DNA of 51,551 nt from an uncultured bacterium (GTDB lineage Bacteria > Bacillota > Clostridia > Oscillospirales > Ruminococcaceae): the NCBI GenBank assembly GCA_934875375.1, contig CAKXHL010000017.1, positions 1 to 51,551 of the forward strand, read 5' to 3'. Under the pieces are notes generated by a model. That model was not told the DNA's origin. It saw only the letters and a list, made by a program, of their open reading frames with translations, and searched no databases. Below are positions 7,838-16,881 of this stretch, one piece after another. The first letter of the stretch is position 1. Every line of letters starts with the position of its first letter. The position numbers were made by a program, and so were the translations under genes.

Positions 7838-8107
7838 TTGTATCTTCATTTAGGACAGAGTGTTGTGGTCCGAACGGCCACAATCATCGGTATTTTTGAT
7901 ATTGAAAATACCTCTATGAGCAAGTTGACCCGGCATTACCTTGCCCAGGCTGAAAAAAACGGCCGGGTGATCAATGTATCGCCGGAGTTGCCAAAATCAT
8001 TTATCGTCTGCGAAGACCACAAAAAAATAACGGTTTACATTTCGCAGATTTCCCCTGCCACGCTGAAAAAGCGTACCGGATTTATGGCGGGGCTTGCGAA
8101 CCTGTAA
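7838..8107 (+). CDS. remB: DUF370/RemB-like regulatory protein
   Basis: Eighty-nine-residue protein of the DUF370 family, called RemB or YaaB in Bacillus, where RemA-type relatives control matrix genes by binding DNA. The sequence begins MYLHLGQSVVVRTATIIGIF and has the conserved KSFIVCEDHKKITVYISQIS region. The start is TTG with AAGGGGG seven bases before it. Its place between recF and gyrB is the standard Firmicutes order. The regulon in this organism is unknown. Confidence 0.85.
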   Translation: MYLHLGQSVVVRTATIIGIFDIENTSMSKLTRHYLAQAEKNGRVINVSPELPKSFIVCEDHKKITVYISQISPATLKKRTGFMAGLANL

Positions 8108-8185
8108 TAGCTGACCGGATATCCGGCTGCTTTGGAACATAACAGCGTTTTGATCGAACAAGAATCCTGTTTGGAGGGAAAAAAC

Positions 8186-10117
8186 TTGGAACAAAACAAC
8201 CAAACGCAAAAATATGATGAAAATGATATTCAAGTACTGGAAGGGCTGGAAGCGGTCCGCAAAAGACCGGGCATGTATATCGGTTCCACCGGCCCCCGGG
8301 GTCTGCATCATCTGGTATATGAAATCGTGGACAATGCTATTGACGAGGCACTGGCAGGATACTGCAATTTGATTACCGTTGAGATCCTCAAGGGAAATAT
8401 TATTCGTGTAACCGACAATGGGCGCGGTATTCCGGTGGGGATTCATCCAAAGATGGGGATTCCAGCCGTTACAGTAGTTTATACCATTCTGCACGCCGGC
8501 GGAAAATTCGGCGGTTCCGGATACAAGGTATCCGGCGGATTGCATGGAGTGGGCGCCTCAGTTGTAAATGCCCTTTCCTCCTGGCTGGAGGTTCGGGTTT
8601 CGGACGGGCAGCATATCCATTATCAGAAATTTTACCGCGGTGTGCCGGATGCGGACTTAAAGATCATCGCAGATACAGACAAAACCGGTACGGAGGTTGT
8701 CTTTTCCCCTGATCCGGAAATTTTTGAAGAAGTAAACTATGATTATGACACGCTGCTGGCTCGTCTGCGCGAGCAGGCGTTTCTCAATGCGGGCGTCCGG
8801 ATTCTGCTAAGGGATACCCGCAGTGAAGAAGTAGTAGAAAACGATCTTTACTACGAGGGTGGTATCCGCTCTTTTGTCGAGTATATCCATAAACGTAAGG
8901 GACTGGAAATTCTGCATCCCCAGGTGATTTACCTGTCCGGCTCAAAAGGAACAACGACTGCCGAAATCGCCATGCAGTATAACGAAAGTTATAACGAGCT
9001 GGTAATGTCCTTTGCCAATGATATTCATACTGTGGAAGGCGGCACCCATGAACAGGGATTTAAAGCGGCCTTGACCCGGGTATTCAATGAATATGCCCGC
9101 CGCCATAATTTTCTGCGGGAAAGCGACAAAAATCTCACTGGCGAGGATGTGCGGGAGGGATTGACCGCGATTGTATCGGTTAAACTGGAGGATGCTCAAT
9201 TCGAGGGACAGACCAAAGCAAAATTGGGAAATACCGATGTGCGGACGCTGGTAGATAATATTGTTTATGAAAAACTGGGCACTTTTTTTGAGGAAAATCC
9301 GACAGTTGCCAAAATGATTTTTGAAAAATCTCTCAATGCGGCCCGTGCCAGAGAGGCGGCCCGGAAAGCCCGGGAACTGACCCGGCGCAAATCGGTGCTG
9401 GAAGGCAGCCAGCTGCCCGGCAAACTGGCGGACTGTTCCGACCGCGACAACACCTATACGGAAATTTACATCGTAGAGGGAGATTCCGCAGGCGGCTCCG
9501 CCAAACAGGGACGGGACCGGCGGTTCCAGGCGATTCTCCCGCTGTGGGGCAAGATGCTCAACGTAGAAAAAGCCCGGATCGATAAGGTTTACGGCAATGA
9601 TAAGCTAATGCCGGTCATCACTGCTTTGGGATGCGGCATCGGCCAGGATTTTGACGTGAGCAAAATCCGTTACGGAAAGGTTATCATCATGGCCGATGCG
9701 GACGTGGACGGATCGCATATCCGGACGCTGCTTTTGACCTTCTTTTTCCGTTTTATGCGCCCTTTGATTGAGGAAGGCCATGTCTATCTGGCACAGCCGC
9801 CGCTTTATAAGGTCTCTCGCGGGAAAAAGATCCGTTACGCTTATACGGATGAAGAAAGGGATCAAGCGGTGCAGGAACTGTACGGCGGCGATGATGTGAA
9901 AAAAGATATTCAGCGATACAAAGGCTTAGGCGAAATGGACCCGGAACAGCTTTGGGAAACCACCATGAACCCGGAAACCCGAATCATGAAAAAGGTAGAG
10001 CTGGAGGACGCGGTTCGAGCAGACGAAATTTTCACCATTCTGATGGGAGATAAAGTAGGCCCACGCCGGGAATTTATTGAAGCCAATGCAAAATACGTGG
10101 AAAATCTGGATATTTAA
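8186..10117 (+). CDS. gyrB: DNA gyrase subunit B
   Basis: ATPase subunit of gyrase, which introduces negative supercoils together with GyrA. In 643 residues it shows the GHKL ATPase region (DNAIDEA, DNGRGIP, GGLHGVGASVVNAL), the TOPRIM motifs IVEGDSAGGSA and DADVDGSHI, and the C-terminal QRYKGLGEM. I start at TTG 8186, which has TTGGAGGG seven bases upstream and a family-like N-terminus. An in-frame TTG 18 codons earlier has no site. The length is that of a gyrase, not of the longer ParE-like forms. gyrA follows after one small gene. Confidence 0.98.
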   Translation: MEQNNQTQKYDENDIQVLEGLEAVRKRPGMYIGSTGPRGLHHLVYEIVDNAIDEALAGYCNLITVEILKGNIIRVTDNGRGIPVGIHPKMGIPAVTVVYTILHAGGKFGGSGYKVSGGLHGVGASVVNALSSWLEVRVSDGQHIHYQKFYRGVPDADLKIIADTDKTGTEVVFSPDPEIFEEVNYDYDTLLARLREQAFLNAGVRILLRDTRSEEVVENDLYYEGGIRSFVEYIHKRKGLEILHPQVIYLSGSKGTTTAEIAMQYNESYNELVMSFANDIHTVEGGTHEQGFKAALTRVFNEYARRHNFLRESDKNLTGEDVREGLTAIVSVKLEDAQFEGQTKAKLGNTDVRTLVDNIVYEKLGTFFEENPTVAKMIFEKSLNAARAREAARKARELTRRKSVLEGSQLPGKLADCSDRDNTYTEIYIVEGDSAGGSAKQGRDRRFQAILPLWGKMLNVEKARIDKVYGNDKLMPVITALGCGIGQDFDVSKIRYGKVIIMADADVDGSHIRTLLLTFFFRFMRPLIEEGHVYLAQPPLYKVSRGKKIRYAYTDEERDQAVQELYGGDDVKKDIQRYKGLGEMDPEQLWETTMNPETRIMKKVELEDAVRADEIFTILMGDKVGPRREFIEANAKYVENLDI

Positions 10118-10177
10118 CGCCAAAAAACGGACAAGGTAAGCCTTTTTTAAAAATGACCGCTTTTTGGAGGAATTGGA

Positions 10178-10729
10178 TTGGAAAAACCGGTGCATACCCT
10201 ATCATTTTCCATGAGTTATCCACAGTATCGGGATTATTATTTATATCAGATCAGTATCGCCAAAAACCGGCCGGTATGGTTGGTTCCGGAGCTTTTTTTG
10301 GGAGCCGGCGTGCTGGGGGCTGTGGCGTCCCTGCTTTTTCGCAGGATGGCTCCGGTTGGTTTTTTACCGGGTTTCCCATTGGCCACAGAAATGGTTTCCT
10401 TGATATGTGTGGCTGCTTACTCTATTGTGCGGCTGGGATGGTTGTTCCGAATCCGGCGCAAATCGCGCCGGCAGTACCGGTTGAAGCGATTGGGAAAACA
10501 AAAATCGCAAATTCGCCTGTATCAAGATTTTGTTACCGTTCATTATCCATCTGCGGCATTTGATAGCTTTTATGAAGAAATCAGTTCTATAGACCGCACC
10601 CAGCGTTTGACGGTTCTTCGTTTTCAAAACGGAGCACGGGCACCGATTCCAAGCGGAGAGTGGACGCCGCAGATCGCCGCCTTTTTCATGGAAAAAATGA
10701 AAAATAACGGACTTGGGCAGGATATTTGA
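10178..10729 (+). CDS. YcxB-like two-helix membrane protein
   Basis: A 183-residue protein lying between gyrB and gyrA. It has a short polar N-terminus, two hydrophobic segments (about 33-54 and 67-88), a very basic loop (RIRRKSRRQYRLKR) and a soluble C-terminal part that contains FYEEISSID and ends as a PH-like or YcxB-like domain. The start is TTG with GGAGG eight to nine bases before it. The topology fits the YcxB family of unknown function, but this call rests on pattern only. The gene carries a perfect DnaA box near its 5' end. Confidence 0.65.
   Translation: MEKPVHTLSFSMSYPQYRDYYLYQISIAKNRPVWLVPELFLGAGVLGAVASLLFRRMAPVGFLPGFPLATEMVSLICVAAYSIVRLGWLFRIRRKSRRQYRLKRLGKQKSQIRLYQDFVTVHYPSAAFDSFYEEISSIDRTQRLTVLRFQNGARAPIPSGEWTPQIAAFFMEKMKNNGLGQDI
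10216..10224 (+). promoter_or_regulatory. Consensus DnaA box inside the gene after gyrB
   Basis: TTATCCACA, the exact strong DnaA box, at codons 13-16 of the YcxB-like gene. It may be chance or a DnaA-titrating or gyrA-regulating site. Confidence 0.4.
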
Positions 10730-10759
10730 TTTGGAAAGCGCAGCAAGCTGTAATAGAAA

Positions 10760-10786
10760 CCGGAAAAAATCCTTAGATTTTTCCGG
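10760..10786 (+). promoter_or_regulatory. Hairpin in the gyrA leader
   Basis: CCGGAAAAAAT and ATTTTTCCGG form a strong stem 18 bases before gyrA, just ahead of its AAAGGG ribosome site. No T run follows, so it is more likely a processing or stability element than a terminator. Confidence 0.45.
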
Positions 10787-10804
10787 ACCAAAGGGTGATT
10801 AGAA

Positions 10805-13405
10805 ATGAATGAAGATTTAAACAGAGTCGTACAGGTCGACTTGGAAAAAGAGATGAAGGAATCTTATCTAGCCTATTCCATGTCGGTCATTGTGGGCCGT
10901 GCCCTGCCGGACGTAAGAGACGGATTAAAGCCGGTACACCGTCGGATTTTGTATACTATGTATGAAAACGGATTGTCTCCGGACAAAGCATACCGAAAAT
11001 CTGCCGATACGGTCGGTTCGGTGCTGGGGCGGTACCATCCCCACGGAGACGCCTCGGTTTATGATGCCATGGTGCGCTTGGCACAGGATTTTTCTATGCG
11101 GTATCCGCTGGTAGACGGACATGGCAACTTTGGCTCTGTAGATGGAGATCCGGCGGCGGCGTATCGATATACGGAAGCCAGAATGAGCAAAATCGCCATG
11201 TCGATGCTGACCGATATCGATAAAGATACGGTGGATTTTATGCCCAACTATGACGATCACTTGCAGGAGCCGGTGATGCTGCCGTCGCGTTTTCCCAATC
11301 TTTTAGTCAATGGTTCCACCGGTATTGCGGTAGGTATGGCCACCAACATCCCGCCTCATAATTTGGGCGAGGTAGTGGATGCGGCCTGCTGCATGATCGA
11401 TCATCCGGACGCGACGCTGGATGAGTTGATGGATCATCTGAAGGGGCCGGACTTCCCCACCGGCGGCATTATCATGGGCCGTTCAGGAATTCGTGCTGCT
11501 TATGCCACCGGCCGCGGGAAAATCACCCTGCGGGCAAAGGCAGAGGTAGAAGAACATAAAAACCGCATGCGTATCATCGTGACAGAAATCCCCTATATGG
11601 TCAACAAAGCGCGGTTGATTGAAAGCATTGCGGGTCTGGTCAAGGATAAACGGATTGACGGCATCAGCGATTTGCGGGATGAATCTGACCGGGATGGAAT
11701 GCGAATTGTCATTGAATTGAAACGGGACGCCAATGCTCAGGTGGTACTGAACCGGCTGTATACATTCAGCCAGCTGCAGGAGACAGTAGGCGTAATTATG
11801 CTGGCTATTGACGGCAAACAGCCCAAGGTGATGACACTGCAGGAAATTCTGCGCAGCTATCTGGATTTCCAGTTCCAGGTGATTACCCGGCGGACCCGGT
11901 ATGAACTGAAAAAAGCAAAAGAGCGCGAACATATTTTAGAAGGGCTTAAAATTGCGCTGGACTATATTGACGAAGTGATCAAGATCATCCGCGCTTCCAA
12001 AGATCAGCCTTCTGCAAAAGCGGCACTGATTGAGCGGTTTGGTTTGTCCGACGCGCAGGCCGCTGCCATTGTGGCCATGCGATTGGGCCAGTTGTCCGGA
12101 CTGGAACGGGCAAAGATTGAAGATGAACTGGCGGCGATTCTGGCGAAGGTGGCAGATCTGGAGGACATTCTTTCCCATGACAGCCGGGTATATGCTATTG
12201 TGCGGGAGGAGCTTGTTGCACTGAAAGTGAAATTCGGCGACGAGCGCCGTACCGAAATCCAGACCGTTTCCGGCGAGGTGGACATTGAGGATTTGATTCC
12301 GGTGGAGGATTGCGTTGTAACCTTAACCCATTTCGGTTATGTCAAACGGCAGCCGGCTGATGTATATAAAACCCAGCGGCGGGGGGGACGGGGAATTTCC
12401 GGCATGACTCGCCGGGAAGAAGACGTGGTAGAAGATCTTTTTGTTTCTTCTTCTCACGATTACCTGTGCTTCTTTACCAATCGGGGGCGGCTGTTCCGCT
12501 TAAAGTGCTATGAAATTCCGGAGAGCTCCCGGACGGGGCGGGGTACCAATATTGTGAACCTGCTGCCGCTGGAACAGGAGGAAAAAGTCAGCGCAGTGCT
12601 GAAAGTATCCGACTTTGCGGACGACCGGTTCCTGGTGATGGTGACCAAAAAAGGTATCATCAAACGAACGGAGCTTTCGGCTTACCGCAATGTCCGAAAA
12701 TCTGGGCTGATTGCCATTCATTTGGATGAAGAGGATGAATTGGCTTGGGTGCGGGAAACCTCCGGTGTAAATGAACTTCTGATTGCCACTCGTAACGGCA
12801 TGGCAATCCGCTTTAATGAGGCCGATGCCCGTCCCCTGGGGCGCACTGCCCGCGGCGTCAAATCCATTCAATTGGAAGATGGCGATGAAGTGGTAGGGAT
12901 GGCCCGGGTGAAAGAGGGCGCGACGTTGATGACCATCACGGAAAACGGTGCCGGGCGCCGGACCAGCTTTGATCAGTACCGGCTGCAAAGCCGAGGCGGA
13001 AAAGGAATCCGCAACTACAAAGTCAATGAGGAAAAGGGCCTTGTGGCGGCGGTTCGGGCTGTTACACCGGAAGATGACGTCATTATGATTACCGATGACG
13101 GCATTATCATCCGTATTCATTCGGACGATGTGACATTACAGTCCCGCTACGGAAGCGGTGTGCGGGTAATGCGCGTACCCGAGGGAGGCAGGGTTGTAAC
13201 CTTGGCGCGGGTACCGAAAGAGGAAGAATCTGAAACAACAGAGATGGAGCAGGAAACAGACCGCAAAGAAGAGGAATCCCCTGTTGCGGCGGAAGCTTCC
13301 TCCCCGGGCATAGAAGAAAAACTGACCCGGGCAGTCCAGGATTTTGCTGATTTTGCTTTGGAGCAGCAAGAAGAAGATCCAGAAGATCCGGAACAGGAAG
13401 AATAA
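10805..13405 (+). CDS. gyrA: DNA gyrase subunit A
   Basis: Breakage-reunion subunit of gyrase. The 866 residues show the catalytic Tyr122 in AAAYRYTEARM, the coiled-coil gate, and a C-terminal pinwheel with the GyrA box QRRGGRG that separates gyrase from topoisomerase IV. The quinolone pocket reads HGDASVYD: residue 83 is Ala where Escherichia coli has Ser83, and residue 84 is Ser. The last 65 residues are strongly acidic (many Glu and Asp), an extension seen in some GyrA proteins that tunes supercoiling. It ends at a bidirectional terminator. Confidence 0.98.
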   Translation: MNEDLNRVVQVDLEKEMKESYLAYSMSVIVGRALPDVRDGLKPVHRRILYTMYENGLSPDKAYRKSADTVGSVLGRYHPHGDASVYDAMVRLAQDFSMRYPLVDGHGNFGSVDGDPAAAYRYTEARMSKIAMSMLTDIDKDTVDFMPNYDDHLQEPVMLPSRFPNLLVNGSTGIAVGMATNIPPHNLGEVVDAACCMIDHPDATLDELMDHLKGPDFPTGGIIMGRSGIRAAYATGRGKITLRAKAEVEEHKNRMRIIVTEIPYMVNKARLIESIAGLVKDKRIDGISDLRDESDRDGMRIVIELKRDANAQVVLNRLYTFSQLQETVGVIMLAIDGKQPKVMTLQEILRSYLDFQFQVITRRTRYELKKAKEREHILEGLKIALDYIDEVIKIIRASKDQPSAKAALIERFGLSDAQAAAIVAMRLGQLSGLERAKIEDELAAILAKVADLEDILSHDSRVYAIVREELVALKVKFGDERRTEIQTVSGEVDIEDLIPVEDCVVTLTHFGYVKRQPADVYKTQRRGGRGISGMTRREEDVVEDLFVSSSHDYLCFFTNRGRLFRLKCYEIPESSRTGRGTNIVNLLPLEQEEKVSAVLKVSDFADDRFLVMVTKKGIIKRTELSAYRNVRKSGLIAIHLDEEDELAWVRETSGVNELLIATRNGMAIRFNEADARPLGRTARGVKSIQLEDGDEVVGMARVKEGATLMTITENGAGRRTSFDQYRLQSRGGKGIRNYKVNEEKGLVAAVRAVTPEDDVIMITDDGIIIRIHSDDVTLQSRYGSGVRVMRVPEGGRVVTLARVPKEEESETTEMEQETDRKEEESPVAAEASSPGIEEKLTRAVQDFADFALEQQEEDPEDPEQEE

Positions 13406-13413
13406 CCTGATAC

Positions 13414-13455
13414 AAAAAAGCGGAACATGTTTTTTACATGCTCCGCTTTTTTTGC
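13414..13455. terminator. Bidirectional terminator after gyrA
   Basis: AGCGGAACATGT and ACATGCTCCGCT form a stem with one mismatch, flanked by A6 on one side and T7 on the other. It lies between convergent gyrA and the M14 peptidase gene. Confidence 0.85.
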
Positions 13456-13479
13456 ACTGTTGTGGAAAAATAGGGAAAA

Positions 13480-14388
13480 TCAAAGGATCATAGCTGCCAG
13501 AAGCATTTCGATCAAACGGGCATAAATCGGTTCTAACTCGGTAATGGGAAGCGGATTTTTCCCCCGACCGATTTCAATGGTAAAACCAGGGCGGTGAAAT
13601 TCCTCAATGAACCAGTCCTTGAGTCCTCCATGGCTGGCGGTGCCGGTGGGACGAGCCAGCGTATATCCGCTGGAGGAGGCCAGTACCTGAGCGATCAAAG
13701 GCGCTCTGGGAGGAGTATGTTCGCCGTATTGGTAATAAATTTCCTCTCCCTGTGAATGAAAAGCGTATAGCTGACGTACCGGTTGCGTACGAATAAACCG
13801 GCAAATGGACCGTGTTTCCGGTTCACTTTCCGGCCGTTCACCGCCGTATTTTCCCGGACCAGGACCCAGAATGCCGGCGGATTGTTCCGCTTGCTTGCAA
13901 AGCTCGAACCCCGCGTCAAAATTATGGTTGAGGTCTACTCCCCGGGCATTTGCCTGCCAGCGGGAAAAATCTCCGCCGCACAAGGCACTAACCTGCTGCT
14001 CCATACCAGGCGCACCGGCGGCCCCTTCCAGCGCAATGGAGATGCCATCGGGGTTTAGTGCGGGCACTACAACCAGTCCCTGATGATCCAAAGCTTTTTT
14101 GACTTGGATATCGGCAAGGGGATGATTTTGTGCTATACTAGAAAACAGATCATCCAGAAAGCGAAACAGCAGAAGAACCGTTAGCCATTCCTGGCCATGG
14201 ACGCCGCCGACAAACAGAGAAAAACGGCGGGAATTGCCTAGGCGGACGGCGTAAATGCCACGGCCCAGCAGTGAACGCCCGATGGGAAAAACCGCGGCGC
14301 TGCGCCCGTTACAGAGAGGCTGGTAAGTACGCATTTTTTCCCGGATGCGGGGAAAAGCAGGCGGCAGCGTATAAAAGGATGGTTCCAT
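13480..14388 (-). CDS. M14 family zinc carboxypeptidase
   Basis: Probable zinc peptidase of the carboxypeptidase A-like M14 family, 302 residues. Zinc ligands are visible as HGQE (first His and Glu) and a later His in LYAFHSQGEEIYYQY. The catalytic Glu fits FTIEIGRGKNP. VDLNHNFD provides the usual substrate-binding Asn/Arg-like region. No signal peptide is seen, so a cytoplasmic role such as trimming cell-wall peptides is possible; the substrate is unknown. The start at 14388 (MEPSFYTL) has GAGGTG six bases upstream; a GTG three codons earlier overlaps that site. Confidence 0.82.
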   Translation of the reverse strand: MEPSFYTLPPAFPRIREKMRTYQPLCNGRSAAVFPIGRSLLGRGIYAVRLGNSRRFSLFVGGVHGQEWLTVLLLFRFLDDLFSSIAQNHPLADIQVKKALDHQGLVVVPALNPDGISIALEGAAGAPGMEQQVSALCGGDFSRWQANARGVDLNHNFDAGFELCKQAEQSAGILGPGPGKYGGERPESEPETRSICRFIRTQPVRQLYAFHSQGEEIYYQYGEHTPPRAPLIAQVLASSSGYTLARPTGTASHGGLKDWFIEEFHRPGFTIEIGRGKNPLPITELEPIYARLIEMLLAAMIL

Positions 14389-14506
14389 AACAATCACCTC
14401 ACAGCATTTTCTTTTTACTATATGAGCCGAACAAGGCCCTATATTTCAAAAAATCCGCAAAAACAAGCCTTTTTGGGCAGTTTTTCCGCAAGAGAGGAGC
14501 AATGTC

Positions 14507-15052
14507 ATGTCCCATACAGAAAAGACCATTGATTCTACCCGTATTTTTGAAGGAAAGGTCGTCCGCCTGCGTCGAGATACCGTGGAACTGGAAAACGGCA
14601 AACAGACGTTTCGAGAGGTCATCGACCATCCGGGCGGGGTTAGTATTTTGGCAATGGATGAAGAAGGAAAAATCTTTTTTGTCCGGCAGTTCCGCTATCC
14701 ATTTGGCAAAATGCTGCTGGAACTGCCTGCTGGAAAGCTGGAACCGGGAGAAGATCCTGCCCAGAGCGGACGCAGAGAACTGCGGGAGGAAACCGGCTGC
14801 ACCGCAGGTCGGTTTGAATCCATGGGCAGTCTGATCCCTACCTGCGCATACGATACCGAGGTGATCCATTTGTTTTTTGCTTCGGACCTGACCCGTGGGG
14901 AGCAGGATTTGGATGAAAACGAATTTTTATCAGTGGAGCGCTATACGCTGGATGAGGCGCTGCAAATGGTGCTCAGCGGAGAAATCGTTGACGCAAAAAC
15001 CCAGATCGGGCTGTTCAAATACCAGGCTTTGCACAATGCGGGCCGCATTTGA
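14507..15052 (+). CDS. Nudix hydrolase, ADP-ribose pyrophosphatase type
   Basis: Cleaves nucleoside diphosphates linked to another moiety, most likely ADP-ribose to AMP and ribose 5-phosphate. The Nudix box is complete: GKLEPGEDPAQSGRRELREE followed by TG fits G-x5-E-x7-REUxEExGU. Length (181) and the N-terminal strand region (FEGKVVRLRRDTVELENGK) match the NudF/YqkG group. GGAG lies seven bases before the ATG. It heads a run of rightward genes ending at mgsA. Confidence 0.9.
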   Translation: MSHTEKTIDSTRIFEGKVVRLRRDTVELENGKQTFREVIDHPGGVSILAMDEEGKIFFVRQFRYPFGKMLLELPAGKLEPGEDPAQSGRRELREETGCTAGRFESMGSLIPTCAYDTEVIHLFFASDLTRGEQDLDENEFLSVERYTLDEALQMVLSGEIVDAKTQIGLFKYQALHNAGRI

Positions 15053-15079
15053 CAAATCCGTTTTTTCAAGAGGTAATCT

Positions 15080-15460
15080 ATGGAAAAAAAGCAATCGTTT
15101 GGACTGCGAAAAAAAGATTTAGCCGTCATTGGTGCGCTGTTGCTGCTGGCTGTCAGCTGCTGGCTGGCTTATCGTCTCTCCTACCGGCCGCCTGAAAAAC
15201 AAAATCTGGCGGTTATCATGGTTGACGGTCAGGAAGTGATGCGGCTGAATCTGCTGGAGGAAAAGGACAGGATATTCTCCCTGGAGGAGGATTACGGGGT
15301 GCCGGTATCGTTTCAAATTGAAAATCATAAAATCCGGTTTATTCAGGTCACCTGCCCCGATCACATCTGTGAAAACGCGGGATTTTTGTCGATGGAGGGG
15401 CAAAGCGCAGTATGTATGCCCAACCGTACCTCGTTAAGTATTTATGGAGAAGAAGGATAA
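15080..15460 (+). CDS. NusG domain II-containing small membrane-anchored protein
   Basis: A 126-residue protein with an N-terminal basic stretch and a single hydrophobic helix (about 15-33), then an outward domain of the NusG_II family, recognised by VTCPDHICENAGFLS and QSAVCMPNRTSLSI. The two cysteines in CPDHIC and the later one in AVCMPN are typical of the family. Function is not known. It lies 27 bases after the Nudix gene and probably shares its transcript. Confidence 0.8.
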   Translation: MEKKQSFGLRKKDLAVIGALLLLAVSCWLAYRLSYRPPEKQNLAVIMVDGQEVMRLNLLEEKDRIFSLEEDYGVPVSFQIENHKIRFIQVTCPDHICENAGFLSMEGQSAVCMPNRTSLSIYGEEG

Positions 15461-15646
15461 CGGTGCCTGTGAAAAACAGCTGGGCCGGAGGATATTTTCT
15501 CTGGATTTTGTATATTTAACCAAAAAAAATGAGAAAAATAAAGTGAAGATGTGGAATTTTTGTTCTTCTATTCCCTTTTGACAAGAAACGTGTTACAATA
15601 TGACCTGGATAGGTGCATTTCGCCAAAAAGGATGAAAAAGTTTACA

Positions 15647-16387
15647 ATGGAAAAAAGAGGAACGATTTTGATGGCCGCCTCCGGAAAAGGCGGAGTCGGA
15701 AAATCCTGTCTGACAGTTATTTTAGGGCGGGAGTTGGCTCGATTGGGGTGCAGAACTCTGCTAATTGAAATGGAGCCCGGCCTTGGCGCATTTGACCTGA
15801 TGATGAATTTGGAGCGGGGCGTATGTTGCCTTTCGGATTTTTTGTCTGGGCGATGCGCGGCGAAAGACTGTATGATACCAGTGCCGGATGAGCCTGGCTT
15901 ATGGGCGGTTTTGGCACCGAATGAAAGAGAATTTTTCTATGATCCGCCGGTGTTTGCAGAAAAAACAGACGAGCTGGCCGGATCTTTTGATTTTGTTTTG
16001 ATAGAAACGCCGCCGGGTTTTGGATCGTGTTTTGAGGCGGCACAGAATGCGGTGGATGCGGCAGTGATTATTGCCACGCCTGACTTACCATGCCTGCGAG
16101 ATGGACGCGCGGTATCTGACCGGCTGGACGAACGGCCTCAAATTCGTCAGTGGCTGGTAATCAACCGGTTGGATACAAAACAATTTTGCCGCCGTCGGCC
16201 GATTCCGCATTTGGATTTTGCCATTGATACGGTAGGCGCACAGCTTTTGGGGATTGTGCCGGAGGATCAGGAGCTACCTTATCGTTTAGGAGCAGGAATG
16301 GTTCTGCCGCAGCAAAGCAGCGCACGGGCCGCCTGCCGCAATATTGCCCTGCGGCTTTTGGGGCAAACGGTAGAGTTGGGTGTATAA
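15647..16387 (+). CDS. MinD/ParA-like P-loop ATPase
   Basis: Deviant Walker A ATPase (GKGGVGKS, near residues 12-19) of the SIMIBI class, 246 residues from the chosen start. It has a Walker B-like FVLIETPPGFG and a DLPCLRDGRAVSDRL region as in MinD and flagellar FlhG relatives. It is shorter than true MinD. I see no amphipathic membrane-targeting helix at the C-terminus and no minC or minE nearby, so a division-site role is unproven. Other in-frame starts (15632, 15671) are possible. It is followed by mgsA 23 bases later. Confidence 0.75.
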   Translation: MEKRGTILMAASGKGGVGKSCLTVILGRELARLGCRTLLIEMEPGLGAFDLMMNLERGVCCLSDFLSGRCAAKDCMIPVPDEPGLWAVLAPNEREFFYDPPVFAEKTDELAGSFDFVLIETPPGFGSCFEAAQNAVDAAVIIATPDLPCLRDGRAVSDRLDERPQIRQWLVINRLDTKQFCRRRPIPHLDFAIDTVGAQLLGIVPEDQELPYRLGAGMVLPQQSSARAACRNIALRLLGQTVELGV

Positions 16388-16410
16388 GAAATAGAGAAAG
16401 GATGATCTAC

Positions 16411-16812
16411 ATGACAATCGCGCTGACGGCGCATGATGCAAAAAAAGAACTGATGGTCCAATTTTGCATTGCTTACTGCGGAATTTTAAGCCATCATTCT
16501 TTGTGCGGAACTGGTACGACCTGTAAAATGGTAGCAGAGGCCACGGGATTGGAGATCGTCCGTTTTTTAAGCGGAGAGCAGGGCGGCGATCAGCAGATTG
16601 CAGCCAGGATTGCCTGCAATGAGATTGACCTGCTTTTGTTTTTCCGGGACCCTCTGACCCAGAAAGAAGCGGAGAGTGACCACGCGCAGCTGCTGCGCTT
16701 ATGTGACGTGCATAATATCCCGGTGGCAACCAATATCGCTACGGCGGAGGCATTGATCCACGCATTGGAACGCGGCGACCTGGATTGGCGAAATATTGTC
16801 CATGCAGGATAA
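16411..16812 (+). CDS. mgsA: Methylglyoxal synthase
   Basis: Converts dihydroxyacetone phosphate to methylglyoxal and phosphate, a bypass that relieves sugar-phosphate stress. The 133-residue product has the family's phosphate-binding SGEQGGDQQI region, with its catalytic Asp, the ESDHAQLLRLCDVHNIP segment and a C-terminal TNIATAEALI. I start at ATG 16411, nine bases after AAAGG; an upstream in-frame ATG at 16402 is too close. It lies between the MinD-like gene and the hisS T-box promoter. Confidence 0.93.
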   Translation: MTIALTAHDAKKELMVQFCIAYCGILSHHSLCGTGTTCKMVAEATGLEIVRFLSGEQGGDQQIAARIACNEIDLLLFFRDPLTQKEAESDHAQLLRLCDVHNIPVATNIATAEALIHALERGDLDWRNIVHAG

Positions 16813-16846
16813 GCATGGGGAAAAAGCGGAATTTTCTGATTTTCCC

Positions 16847-16875
16847 TTGCAAAAAAGGAAAAATCGTATTATAAT
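16847..16875 (+). promoter_or_regulatory. Promoter of the hisS-aspS T-box transcript
   Basis: TTGCAA (16847-16852), a 17-base spacer and TATAAT (16870-16875). Confidence 0.8.
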
Positions 16876-16881
16876 TTTAAA

